A stretch of DNA of 64,000 nucleotides from Brasenia schreberi (lineage: Eukaryota > Streptophyta > Magnoliopsida > Nymphaeales > Cabombaceae), in assembly GCA_036023115.1 (NCBI GenBank), contig JAYKKT010000091.1, positions 33,880,501 to 33,944,500 of the forward strand. The letters run 5' to 3'. Shown here one piece after another: positions 10,932 through 22,596 of this stretch; positions within the stretch are counted from its first letter, which is position 1, and each line of letters starts with the position of its first letter. The position numbers and the translations under genes are program-made. Under the pieces are notes generated by a model, which worked only from the letters and a program-made list of their open reading frames with translations, did not search any database and was not told the DNA's origin.

Positions 10932-12766
10932 AAACAACAACAACTAAACTTTTTCTCATACTAGACAGGGTCGGCTACATGGATTCTTTGTTTCCAGAAA
11001 GATCTATCATGTGTCATGTTAGCAGTTAACTCAACATAAGCACGATCATTCTTTATTGTTTCTCTCCAACACTTTTGTGGTCGTCCTCTACCTCTTTTAA
11101 TACTTTCAAAATCTAGTTTTGCATACTTTCTTACATGTACTTCTTTTGATCTTATTTTTATATATTCAAACCATCTTAAACAATATTCTCTCATTTTCTC
11201 TTCTAATGGTGTCACTCCTAATAGCTTTCTAATAACCTCATTATGTATATAGTCTTTTCTTGTATGACAACTCATCTATCTCAACATCTTCGTTTCTGTC
11301 ATAGACATCTTTTGTATATATTGATGATTAACTGCCCAACACTCAGAACCATAAAACATGGCAGGTCTATTTGTTGCTCTATAATATTTACCTTTTAACT
11401 TTAACAATATCTTCTTATCACAAAGAACAACTCATGCCCCTCTCCATTTTAACCAACCTCCATTAATTCCATGCCTAACATCTTCATCAATTCTTCCAAC
11501 ACTCTAAAAAATTGACCCTAGGCATTTAAAAACTTTCCTTTTGGGGATGCAATGTTTGCCAATTTTAATTTTTATGTCCTCTAAAGTAACCAAATGATCA
11601 AACTTACATTCCATATATTTTGTCTTTTTTCTACTAAGTCGAAAACCTTTACTTTCTAATGTTTCCATAATTCTAATTTTCTATTAACTTTTTCCTTAGA
11701 CTCCTCCACTAACACAATGTCATTTGCAAATAACGTATGCCAAGGTATTTCATCTTGAATATGTTTTGTTAATTTATTAGTCACCATTATAAATAAGTAT
11801 AGACTTAAAGTTGATCCTTAATGTAACCCAATATTAACTTCAAAGAAGTGTGTTATTCCTTCATCAGTCCTCACACATGTATTTTCACCATCGGACATGT
11901 CTCTTATAAGGTTTATATATATTAATATGATACATTTTTTTTCTAAGGTTCTCCAAAGAACCTTTCTTTGTACCCTATCATAAGCTTTTTTTTAGATCAA
12001 TAAATATCAAGTGAAGGGCTTTCTTTTTTGTTCTAAAATGTTTCATAAGACGTCTCAAAAGGCGAATCGCTTCAACAACCTTACATGAATCCAAATTAGT
12101 TATCTATTGTACTTGATACTTGTCTTAACCTATGTTTGATAATTTTTTCCCATAATTTTATAGTATGACTCATTAACCTGATACCCCTATAATTCGCAGA
12201 GTTTTGAACGTCTTCATTGTTCTTGTATATGGGTATAAGTGTACTCGCTCTCCATTTCTCGAGCATATTTTGGTTTCTCTATATCTCATTAAATAGTCTT
12301 TTGAGCCAAGTGATTCTTGTCTCTCATAGGATTTTACAAGCTTCTATAATAATATTGTCAGGCCCTACGATTTATCACTCTTTATATATTTAAGAGCCGC
12401 TTTGACTTCATTCTTTTGAATACGTCGGTAGAAATTATGGTTTATATACTTTTCTAATTTTGCTAACTATCCTAAGCTAATGCTAACATCTTTATTTTCA
12501 TTAAAAACTTATAAAAATAATTTTTCTATCTATTTTTGTATCATCATTTGCCACTATAATTTTCTAATCCTCATCTTTGATGCATCTAACAAAATTAAAA
12601 TCCTTAGTTTTCTTATCTCTAACCCTTTCATCCTTTTTTGAGTTTACTTTTTTATATTAAATCCTCTCAAATTTTAGCTTTTGCTTCACTGACGGTCTTT
12701 TTCGTTTCCTCTTTTGCTTTCTTATATGCCTCTAATGTTTCACTAGTTTTCTTAGCATAATATAAT
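10932..12766 (-). mobile_element. RTE-clade LINE copy A, 5'-truncated, head of a tandem array
   Basis: On the minus strand the element ends at 10932 in the family's TTG-repeat tail (plus strand AACAACAACAAC), preceded by RIHVADP and a stop. Going upstream are the C-terminal KRGRGRPQKCW block (10961-11275), the RT palm with FANDI in place of FADDI near 11715, the RT fingers, and the start of the linker at 12766. There the sequence jumps back into the RT region, beginning the tandem array at 12767. RTE elements copy themselves with one endonuclease-RT protein; this copy has many stops and shifts and is inactive. No endonuclease region is present. Confidence 0.85.
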
Positions 12767-12958
12767 GTCATTTGCAAATAACGTACACCAAGGTACTTTC
12801 ATCTTGATTATGTTGTGTTAACTCATCAATCACCATTATAAATAAGTATGGACTTAAAGTTGGTCCTTGATGTAACCCAATATTAACTTCAAAGAAGTGT
12901 GTCATTCCTTCATGAGTCCTCACGCATGTATTTGCACCATCGTACATGTCTCTTATAA

Positions 12959-12963
<5 letters not shown>

Positions 12964-12994
<31 letters not shown>
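12964..12994. repeat. (TA)n microsatellite in an RTE array unit
   Basis: About 15 TA repeats within the second RTE unit. The corresponding position in the next unit, near 14034-14047, has only a short run, so it expanded in one unit after duplication. Confidence 0.9.
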
Positions 12995-12997
<3 letters not shown>

Positions 12998-14515
12998 CGG
13001 ATACATTTTTTTTGAAGGTTCTCCAAAGAACCTTTCTCGGTACCCTATCATAAGCTTTTTCTACACCAATAAATATCAAGTAAAGGCCATTTTTTTTTGC
13101 TCTATAATGTTTCATAAGACGTATCAAAAGGCGAATCACTTAAACAGTAGATCTGCCTTACATGAGTCCAAATTAGTTATCTATTGTACTCGATATTTGT
13201 CTTAACCTATATTCGATAATTCTTTCCCATAATTTCATAGTATGACTCATTAACTTGATACCCCAATAATTCGCACAATTCTAAATGTCTTCATTTTTCT
13301 TGTATATGGGTGTGTACTTGCTCTCCATTTCTCAGAAATATTTTGGTTTCTATATATCTCATTAAATAGTCTTGTGAGCCAAGTGATTCTTGTCTCTCAT
13401 AGGATTTTACAAACTTCTATAAGAATATTGTCTGGTGCTACCGATTTATCAGTCTTCATATATTTAAGAGCCGCTTTGACTTCATTCTTTTGAATATGTT
13501 GGTAGAAATTGTGGTTTATATACTTTTCTGATTTGGCTAACTATCCTAAGCTAATGCTAACATCTTTACTTCATTAAAAATTTATAAAAATAATTTTTCT
13601 ATCGATTTTTCTATCATCATTTGCCACTATAATTTTTTAATCCTCGTCTTTGATGCATCTAACAAAATTAAAATCCTTAGTATTTTTATCTCTAGCCCTT
13701 TTCTCCTTTTTTGAATTTAGTTTTTTTATATAAATTCTCTCAAATTTTAGTTTTTACTTCATTGACGGTCTTTTTCGTTTCCTTTTTTGCTTTCTTATAA
13801 GCCTCTAATGTTTCACTAATTTTCTTAGAATAATATAATTTCATTTGCAAATAACGTACACCAAGGTACTTCATCTTGATTATGTTGTGTTAACACATCA
13901 ATCACCATTATAAATAAGCATGGACTTAAAGTTGATCCTTGATGTAACCCAATATTAACTTCAAAGAAGTATGTCATTCCTTCATGAGTCCTTATGCATG
14001 TATTTTCACCATCGTACATGTCTCTTATAAGGTTTATATATATATATTAATCGGATACATTTTTTTTTCTAAGATTCTCTAAAGAACCTTTCTCGGTACC
14101 CTATCATAAGCTTTTTCTATACCAATAAATATCAAGTAAACGTCTTTTTTTTTGCTCTATAATGTTTCATAAGACGTCTCAAAAGGCGAATCACTTAAAC
14201 AGTAGATCTGCGTTACATGAATCCAAATTAGTTATCTATTGTACTCGATATTTGTCTTAACCTACATTCGATAATTCTTTCCCATAATTTCATAGTATGA
14301 CTCATTAACCTGATACCCCGATATTTCGCACAATTCTAAACATCTTTATTTTTCTTGTATATGGGTGTGTACTCTCTCTCCATTTCTCGGGCATATTTTG
14401 GTTTCTCTATATCTCATTAAATAGTCTTGTGAGCCAAGTGATTCTTGTCTCTCATAGGATTTTACAAACTTCTATAAGAATATTGTCTAGTCCTACCGAT
14501 TTATCACTCTTCATA

Positions 14516-14917
14516 GGGTGGACATGGCTAAGGTTAGTCCGATTTGGTTGAGTTAGGGTCACTTGATTAGAGTTAGGTCACGGGTCATGGTTAGCCTAGG
14601 TGAATCAAGTCTAGGTCTTAGTCAAATTTGACTAGGTTTAGGTTGGTGAGGCTATCCACTTGACTTGATGAAGATGTGCCTTGACTCGAGTTTATCTGTT
14701 TCCTTGCTCCACGGCTTGACTTTCGCGAACTTGACCCCGGCTTGAAGCGGGCTTCAACTGTTACTTTGATCTTCGCCTGATTCGTTCATATCCTTCTGGG
14801 CCTTATTCCTTTAGCTTTAATTTGAACATTTTATCTTTAAAATCTGTATTTTAAAGATTTAAAATTTTCATTTTAAAGCAAAGGTTTTAGAACAATCTGG
14901 CTTTCAAAATTGAGAGT
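14516..14917. mobile_element. 402-bp insertion inside an RTE array unit
   Basis: Sequence between TCTTCATA (14508-14515) and TTAAGAGCCGC (from 14919) is absent from the other units, where the flanks are nearly adjacent. The insert is GTCAA/TTGACT-rich. It contains a segment resembling 2990-3080: CAACTGTTACTTTGATCTTC here against CAACCGTTGCCTTCATCTTC there, each followed by a TGATTYGTTC block. It looks like a fragment of the LTR-like family at the left of the window. No clear target duplication is seen. Confidence 0.6.
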
Positions 14918-16271
14918 TTTTAAGAGCCGCTTTGACTTCATTCTTTTGAATATATCGGTAGAAATTGTGGTTTATATACTTTTCTGATTTGGCTAACTAT
15001 CCTAAGCTAATGTTAACATCTTTATTTTCATTAAAAGACTTATAAAAATACTTTATATATATATATTTTTTATATCATTATTTGCCACTATAATTTTCTA
15101 ATAATCGTCTTTGATGCATCTAACAAAATTAAAATCCTTAGTTTTCTTATCTCTGACCCTTTCATCCTTTTTTGAGTTTAGTTTTTTTATATAAATCCTC
15201 TCAAATTTTACCTTTTGCTTAACTGACGGTCTTTTTTGTTTCCTTTCTTGCTTTCTTATAAGCCTCTATTGTTTCACTAGTTTTCTTAGCATAATATAAT
15301 GTCATTTGCAAATAACGTACACCAAGGTACTTCATCTTGAATATGTTTTGTTAACTCATCAATCACCATTATAAATAAGTATGGACTTAAAGTTGATCCT
15401 TAATGTAACCCAATATTAACTTCAAAGAAGTGTGTCATTTCTTCATGAGTCCTCACACATGTATTTTCACGATGACACATGTCTCTTATAAGGTTTTTAT
15501 ATATTAATGGGATACATTTTTTTTCCAAGGTTCTCCAAAGAACCTTCCTTGGTATCCTATCATAAGTTTTTTCTATATGAATAAATAACAAGTGAAGGTC
15601 TTTCTTTTTTACTCTAAAATATTTCATAAGATGTCTCAAAAGGCGAATCGCTTTAACAATAGATCTGCCTTAAATGAATCCAAATTAGTTGTCTCTCGTA
15701 AGATTTTCCAAACTTCTATAAGAATATTGTCTGGTCCTACCGATTTACCACTTTTCATATATTTAAGAGGCGCTTTGACTTTATTCTTTTGAATAAGTCG
15801 GTGAAAGTTATGGTTTATATACTTTTCTGATTTGGCTAACTATCCTAATCTAATGCTAACATCTTTATTTTCATTAAAAAACTTATAAAAATAGTTTTTC
15901 TATCTATTTTTTCTATCATTATTTGCCACTATACTTTTCTAATCCTCGTCTTTGATGAATCTAACAAAATTAAAATCCTTAGTTTTCTTATCTCTAGCTC
16001 TTTCATCCTTTTTTTAGTTTAGTTTTTTATATAAATCCTCTCAAATTTTACCTTTTGATTAACTGATGGTCTTTTTCGTTTCCTTTTTTGCTTTCTTATA
16101 AGCCTCTAATGTTTCACTAGTTTTCTTAGCATAATATAATGTCATTTGCAAATAACGTACACCAAGGTACTTCATCTTGAATATGTTTTGTTAACTCATC
16201 AATCACCATTATAAATAAGTATGGACTTAAAGTTGATCCTTGATGTAACCCAATATTAACTTCAAAGAAGT

Positions 16272-16580
16272 TTTATCCAATATAATCTGATTTTGTTGGG
16301 GAATAAGTAAAGATTTATTTTAATTACTTATGTGTCTCAGCTTTACTACCACGATTCTTTTAACATATTTAGCTAATCATTTGTTGTAAAGTATTGGTTA
16401 AAAGTTCTTTATTAGTTTTTTTGATGTAATACGATACAAGTGGTTTTCAACAGCAACCATTTATTCACTTTGTAAATTATTACGAATCATGTGAATTCTG
16501 ATCTTTATGCTTTAATAGAAGAACTGTTAAGATAAATGATTAAAATTTAAAGAAGTAGATCAAGCTAAGAGGCTTAGATC
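16272..16580. other. Unassigned sequence after the RTE array
   Basis: AT-rich flank of the array with no gene or repeat recognised. Confidence 0.4.
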
Positions 16581-16660
16581 GGGGGGAAGTCAGATGTGTG
16601 CTCCCACGTATCGGACTCATGACCTTCAACTGGTGAATTGGCACCTTAGGGTAAGGTTGG
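16581..16660 (-). mobile_element. tRNA-derived SINE-like copy S1
   Basis: On the minus strand, GGTGCCAATTCACC is followed by GGTCATGAGTCCGATACGTGGGAGC. This resembles the A-box and B-box (GTTCGATAC-like) layout shared with copies at 34730, 52735, 52978, 53690, 58680, 58858 and 58975. It is short and diverged. Confidence 0.4.
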
Positions 16661-16805
16661 TGCAAATCATGACAATTTAGAAATAACTAAGGAATTGATG
16701 AAGAGGGTGACGAGGATAATATTCAAAATTGGTAATCCTCGCTTAGACACGCTTGCACACAAGCCACATGCATTTATAAAGCAAATATCTTTAAAATTTC
16801 TAGTC

Positions 16806-17728
16806 GTATAGGGATGGCAATGGGGCTGGTCGAGATCCTAAAACCGACTTAACCAAAATCTCAACGGGTAGTTTAAGGGACAAGGATGGTGTATATATAG
16901 AGAGAGCATAGTCTATGCACACACACATTCATGCTTAAATCCACTTGAAGATATTTGTCGTTCAATCATCATGATTGATGATGGAGTTTGAATTTAAAAA
17001 GTATTTAATCCACATGCATTAAATATGAATTACAAAGGTCAATGAATACTTTTCACTTTTAAATTCAAATCTATACCAATGATGAAGCCAATTGAACAGT
17101 GAAAATCTTTAAGTGGATTTGAAGATAGATAGGTGTACACATATATTAATTTCTCTCTCTTTGTCTATATATACATACATTTATATATGTATATATATAT
17201 GGTGTTTTACTTCCATAATATCTTTTGGTGCATAGTTTTGCACAAACATCTCCACCATTTTATCTTTGAGAACCTGAGTTAGTTGTGGATATTTTAATTA
17301 TTTTATATTTAATGCATATAGTAATTAAATGTGAAGTAAAAAATACTTTTAATTCAAATCTCCACTATGCAACTAAGACTCTCTTTCTCTTTCGGATTTG
17401 TTGATTTACTACGTCATGATTTTATTGAAAAAAAATTGGAGTCGCCGTATTTATTTCACTCAAAATTGGGCATCTATGCCAGGTGTTCTGTCCGTGGCTT
17501 GAGGCGATATTCATGTTTGGCACATGTCTGCCATGATCAAGATATTTGGGGATGATTCCTTGTTGCAGCTCGGTGGAGGAACTTTGGGATATATATATAT
17601 TCACATATCGGGTTGGAGCACCTTATTCCCATAACATTCAAACCCAAACCTGATTGGGTATGGTATTCCACGCCCACACCAGTCGAGTTTGGTTAGGATC
17701 ACAAAGGGTCAATGTTACCATTCAAGAT
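16806..17728. mobile_element. Possible non-autonomous hAT-like element
   Basis: It begins AGGGATGGCAATGGGGC, a terminal motif common in plant non-autonomous DNA elements. About 0.92 kb further on the complement of the end reads GAATGGTAACATTGACCC followed by TGTGATCCTAACC, which partly mirrors the start (GAGATCCTAA). The interior carries ATATAT and GAGAGA tracts and no transposase. No target duplication was resolved. Confidence 0.3.
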
Positions 17729-17936
17729 ATAATGCTATACATTTGATTCGGTCAATTCTCATGTTCTGCTTCCGTGTTGTGTTATCAGTTCTCATGTTCG
17801 AGAAGTATGGTAGAAAATAAAACTCGAGATACGTGACAAATTTTGGTTCCTCTGCATGCCTGCTGTATATTCGATGGCTTCCATCGTTTATATACTCTTT
17901 TAGCATTATTTTTATTTTTTTGTGTGTGTCTATACG

Positions 17937-18091
17937 CAGCGGCGGATTCACGTTGTGGCCGACAGTTTCACCTGAAATTCTGAAAAATTATATTTTTGTA
18001 TTGAAATATAAAAAAATTAAAAACTTTTAAAGCCTGCCTACCGGAATCGGAAGTTCATCCCCACCTGAAAAGTTTATGGATCCGCCATGGG
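17937..18091. repeat. Dispersed GGATTCACGTTGTGGCC repeat, copy 1
   Basis: Starts GCGGCGGATTCACGTTGTGG and ends ATGGATCCGCCATGG. Related copies occur at 53527-53688 (start CAGATTCACATTGTGG, end CGATCCACCATTGC) and, as a 3' part, at 39825-39945. Each has an A/T-rich middle with TTTTTGTATT. It looks like a short non-autonomous element. Confidence 0.5.
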
Positions 18092-18099
18092 TATGTATA

Positions 18100-19302
18100 T
18101 ATACTTTGGGGTGGGGGGAAAGAAAATGTTGTAAATAAGCAAAGGGAGTTGAGAAGTGGTTAGGTTCAATTCACAGGGATTTCACCAGAGTTATTCCATT
18201 TAGTATTTAGAAAAGGATGCGTATAATTTATGAGGTCCGCATCGAGTGTGTTCATTTCTTGTGCGCACTCAAAGAGTGGACCATGAACCCAACTGGTGCA
18301 CATGAAGAGCCTCACGCTACCAAACGCGGGAAACACGTTATAGTGCTACTAAGGAAAATGTTTCCTACTACATCTTGTGTTTTCTGTGGAAATCGAACCT
18401 CTCGTAAGTGTGGGAAATGCTTCCATTTGTACAGGGGGATAGAATGCGTGTTTGGTTCATTAAATTTCCCTGGAAAATTTGCATATTTGATTCATTTGCA
18501 AGAGATATGGGTTTCAAGAGCTCTAAAATCGTAGAGGAATTGCAAATGCCTAAAATCCTTTGATATGTGTTCTTCACACATTTTCATTAGTCCACGGGCT
18601 TTGTGTTATAACCTACGGTTAAACAGTGGGTAGAAAGGCAAGCCAAGAGAAAAAGCTCACAAGAGACCACCGTTTTTGCTTAAGCTGTTTGCAGCGAAAG
18701 CTTATAGCCGACGCTTTTAACCGTGGCTATTCCTTTTTTATGTTAAAACAGGCAAAAGGTAATGGTAAAATTACTGCATTGACCCTTGTTTTCGTACAAT
18801 TTACAAGCCCGGATCCTCTCTCTTTCAGGTTAACTCGTGATAACATGACATGACACGCACAGAAAAGATGTCTTTTTTGAAAGTAGACACCAAAGGACAC
18901 GATACGTCTCAGAGAGCAAAATCCCAAAAAACAATAATGATGGTAGAAAGGGTCCAAAACAAGGTTCATAGACGAGGCATCTTCTAGCCTGGCATCGCCT
19001 AACCATCACATGATCGAAGTCACTGTTACCATTGCAAGCACTTAGCCCTTCGTGCTGAGCTACTTTGCTTCGTGAAGCCTAACGAGCTGAGCTGAGTTAG
19101 CTTGTAAAGCTTAGTGAGATGAACGAAAGTACGTCGAAGTCATCTTGACTCCGCTCGCATATGCTAGTGCGCTCGATGTTTACATCTGAGGGAAATGCGA
19201 TGAAACCAAAATCAACCAGTTAAGACCAATGATTTCAACTTTATAATTACGATCATATATATATGTAAAAGATGTCTGTTAGCTAAGGAGAAAAATTATA
19301 TT
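18100..19302. other. Unassigned region, no supported gene
   Basis: Frames at 18217-18534 and 18626-18853 have a few Cys pairs (CVFCGN, CGKC), but no recognised domain, start context or splice structure. A GAGCTGAGCTGAG-type short repetition lies near 19080-19100. Confidence 0.4.
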
Positions 19303-19920
19303 TAAGAGATTATTAAAGAAACAGTTGAAATAATACCGATATAAAATAAAATGAATGAGAGAAAGACAAGTTTAAGATGCTTTGAACATATAAAAAAAAC
19401 GATCAAATGAAGCCTTGATAAAGGGCTGGAAAAACACGATAATGAATAGTTTGAAAGTAGAGAGAAAGGAGTAAAACCACAAAAGTGTTGGAAAAAAATA
19501 AAATCTAATTTTTCTTCTTTATTAATTAAGTGCTAATATAGCATAAGATTGAACTCTACAATATTGAAGAGTCTATTAAGCCCACCCAACCTAGTTTCAA
19601 ACAAGGCTTTGTTGTTGTCTGTAATTACAATAATTTTGTAAAGATAATCTCGCAATTTAAAGGAGCAAGAGTGTGTGTGTTTTCTCAACCGATATTTCTA
19701 ACTAGATGTTTTTTCGTAAGATTAATGAGCCAAATCCTTTGCATTTCATCTAAAACACAGTTTTCTTGGCGATAGACCGACTCGTCTTAAACAAGCTCGT
19801 GACGAGCTACTAAAAGGGCATGAATCCATCAAAACGGGATCTCTATTTTCCCAATGGCCGGTTCCAGTCAAACCTAAACCTTTCAGAATTGAAAAACTAT
19901 TAAAAAGATGAATTTTGAAA
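19303..19920 (+). repeat. Left arm of large inverted repeat
   Basis: About 618 bp whose reverse complement recurs at 20698-21372 with about 98% identity by eye. The outer about 315 bp is a diverged RTE-family 3' end: the AAAACCACAAAAGTGTTGGAAA block and a terminal GGCTTTGTTGTTGTC near 19602-19620. The inner part has no known identity. Against the right arm it lacks about 57 nt between short AAACCT repeats near 19873-19880. Arm plus loop plus arm could fold into a long RNA hairpin if transcribed. Confidence 0.9.
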
Positions 19921-20697
19921 AAAAAAAATTAAAATATTATGGAACTTGGAACCGAAATCGAACCAGATCTTCCCTGGTTCCAGATAGTTCCAGCAATTCC
20001 GATTACAGTTGCTACCTGGCCCAGTTCGGAACCGGCCATTTCTATATGAGAATTTAAAATTTATTGCAACAACTTTTTAAAAGATATTTTTCTACAAACA
20101 GCTAAAAGAGTGAGTCAGGTCTATACTTCAATTCTTTAAAACTGGTTGGTAACCAAGACTTCTGAAAACTGGCTCGTTAGTGAGACTTATAGGTGAGAAT
20201 GACAACGAGTTGGGTTCTTTATGGATCTAGGCATAGCTGAATACAATCAAATAAGATTCAGATCCAGACCAGAAGAAGACCCCAGAATTTGAATGAATAA
20301 CTGGTATAATTTAAATTTAATCAGGTTGGTTGTGCAATTAATAGATGAATACAAAATTTCACATTTTAATATCTATATGATTTGTCCAACTGATCTTGTT
20401 TGTTAAATTTGTCCATTAAAATATAATTTCTGGTTTTGTAGTAAGTGTTAATTTGATACGGTCACACCTATGCCTATGAGACTTGGCTAAATAAAACTAA
20501 ATATACTTATAAGCTAAGTTGGGTGTGTTGAACTCAAAGTCCTAATCTCTGACTTAAGATGACTTATTTAACTTAATAAAGTTTTTCAGTTTTTCAAAGA
20601 CTCTCCAAGTTCTTGAAAAACTTTTTCAGTTCTCGAAAAAGTGGTGTTTATAGAACATTATACTATATTTATAGATTATACAGTTTCTACCTAGGGT
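19921..20697. other. Loop of the large inverted repeat
   Basis: About 777 bp between the arms with no mirrored sequence. It includes an AACCGG/GGTTCC-rich patch (about 19930-20040) like those at 40160, 42855 and 57835, and no coding region. Confidence 0.7.
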
Positions 20698-21372
20698 TTC
20701 AAAATTCATCTTTTTAATAGTTTTTCGATTCTGAAAGGTTTAGGACCTAAACAGTAACCAGAACTAGCCTGATCCCGGTTGGGTTCTGGTTCAGGTTTGA
20801 CTGGAACCGGCCATTAGGAAAATAGAGATCCCGTTTTGATGGATTCATGCCCTTTTAGTAGCTCGTCACGAGCTTGTTTAAGACGAGTCGGTCTATCGCC
20901 AAGAAAACTGTGTTTTAGATGAAATGCAAAGGATTTGGCTCATTAATCTTACGAAAAAACATCTAGTTAGAAATATCGGTTGAGAAAAACACACACTCTT
21001 GCTCCTTTAAATTGCGAGATTATCTTTACAAAATTATTGTAATTACAAACAACAACAAAGCCTTGTTTGAAACTAGGTTGGGTGGGCTTAATAGACTCTT
21101 CAATATTGTAGAGTTCAATCTTATGCCATATTAGCACTTAATTAATAAAGAAGAAAAAATAGATTTTGTTTTTTTTGTTTTTTCCAACACTTTTGTGGTT
21201 TTACTCCTTTCTCTCTACTTCCAAACTATTCATTATCGTGTTTTTCCAGCCCTTTATCAAGGCTTCATTTGATCATTTTTTTTATATGTTCAAAGCATCT
21301 TAAACTTGTCTTTCTCTCATTCATTTTATTTTATATCGGTATTATTTCAACTGTTTCTTTAATAATCTCTTA
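20698..21372 (-). repeat. Right arm of large inverted repeat
   Basis: About 675 bp, the reverse complement of 19303-19920. It contains about 57 nt (around 20742-20800) missing from the left arm. Its outer end at 21372 directly abuts the 3' tail of RTE copy B (from 21374), so that LINE insertion or the duplication boundary coincides with the arm edge. Confidence 0.9.
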
Positions 21373-21444
21373 TAACAACAAACAACAACAACAACTAAGT
21401 CCTTTCCCATACTAGACGGGGTCGGCCATATGGATTCTTTGTTT

Positions 21445-21831
21445 TCACGGAGCCCTATCATGTGCCATGTTAGTAGTTAACTCACAATAAGCTAGATCAT
21501 TCTTTATTGATTCTTTCCAACACTTTTGTGGTCGTCCTCTACCTCTTTTAATACTTTCAAAATCTAGTTTTTCATACATTCTTATAGGTTCTTTTGATCT
21601 TCTTTTCATATATCCAAACCACCTTAAACAATATTCTCTCATTTTATCCTCTATTGGTGCCACACATAATTTATTTTTAATAACCTCATTTTGTATACGG
21701 TCTTTTCTTGTATGACAACTCATCTTCATTTCTGTCACAGGTTCTTTTGATCTCAATATCTTCATTTCTGTCACAGACATCTTTTGTATATGCTGATTAT
21801 TAACTGCCCAACACTTAGAACCATAAAACAT
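21445..21831 (-). pseudogene. RTE copy B C-terminal region
   Basis: A 128-codon frame with FYGSKCWAVN, TRKDRIQNEVI, MREYCLRWFGYM and KRGRGRPQKCW, the conserved C-terminus of plant RTE proteins after the RT. About 20 residues (EPVTEMK region) are locally duplicated. Confidence 0.8.
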
Positions 21832-22212
21832 GACATGTCTAATTGCTGCTCTATAATATTTATCTTTTAACTTTAATGGTATCTTCTTATCACAAAGAAT
21901 AGCTGATGCCCCTCTCCATTTTAACCAACTAGCATTAATTCTATGTGTAACATCTTCACCAATTCTTCTATTACTGTGAAAAATTGACCCTAGGTATTTA
22001 AAACTTTCCTTTTGAGGGATGCAATGTGTGCCAATCTTAATTTCTATGTCCTCTTAAGTAACCAAATGATCAAACTTACATTCCATATATTCTGTCTTTG
22101 TTCAACTAAGTCAGAAGCCTTTACTTTTTAATGTTTCTCTCCATAATTCTAATTTTCTATTAATTTTTTCCTTAGACTCCACTAACACAATGTCATCAGC
22201 AAATAACATACA

Positions 22213-22596
22213 CTAAGGCACTTCATCTTTAATATGTTTTGTTAACTCATCAATCACCATTATAAATAAGTATGGACTTAAAGTTGATGCTTGATGTAAC
22301 CCAATATTAACTTCAAAGAAGTTTGTCATTCCTTCATGAGTCCTCACACATATTTTTGCAACATCGTACATGTCTCTTATAAGGTTTATGTATGTCAATG
22401 GGATATATCTTTTTTCGAAGGTTCTCCAAAGAACCTCCCTCGGTACCCTATCATAAGCTTTTTCTAGATCAATAAATATCATGTGAAGGTCTTTTCCTTT
22501 TGCTTTAAAATGTTCTATAAGACGTCTCAAAAGATGAATCGCTTCAACAGTAGATCTGCCTACCATGAATCCAAATTGGTTATCTATTGTACTCAA
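22213..22596 (-). pseudogene. RTE copy B reverse transcriptase core
   Basis: Encodes RT fingers and palm: [36 protein letters not shown] (first catalytic Asp) and [13 protein letters not shown]. The FADD box follows immediately but beyond a stop. The enzyme would copy the element RNA at the nicked target. Broken both upstream and downstream. Confidence 0.85.

Larger units (their letters stand above)
12767..16271 (-). repeat. Tandem array of an internal RTE segment, about 1.05-kb unit
   Basis: The RTE segment from the RT palm (GTCATTTGCAAATAACG) through to the linker (TTTTCTTAGCATAATATAAT) is repeated head to tail. The first copy (11719-12766) lies inside copy A. Further units are 12767-13839, 13840-15300 (with a 402-bp insertion), 15301-16140 (internal deletion of about 230 bp) and a partial unit 16141-16271. 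All junctions join the same two internal points, sharing only AAT. No unit holds a full RT; all are pseudogenic and all that include the palm encode FAND instead of FADD. A single original duplication followed by unequal exchange explains this best. Confidence 0.85.

Noticed and set aside
18217..18534. 105-codon frame with two Cys pairs that could be a zinc finger
   Set aside because: Spacing fits no zinc-finger class I know, and an opposite-strand frame overlaps it.
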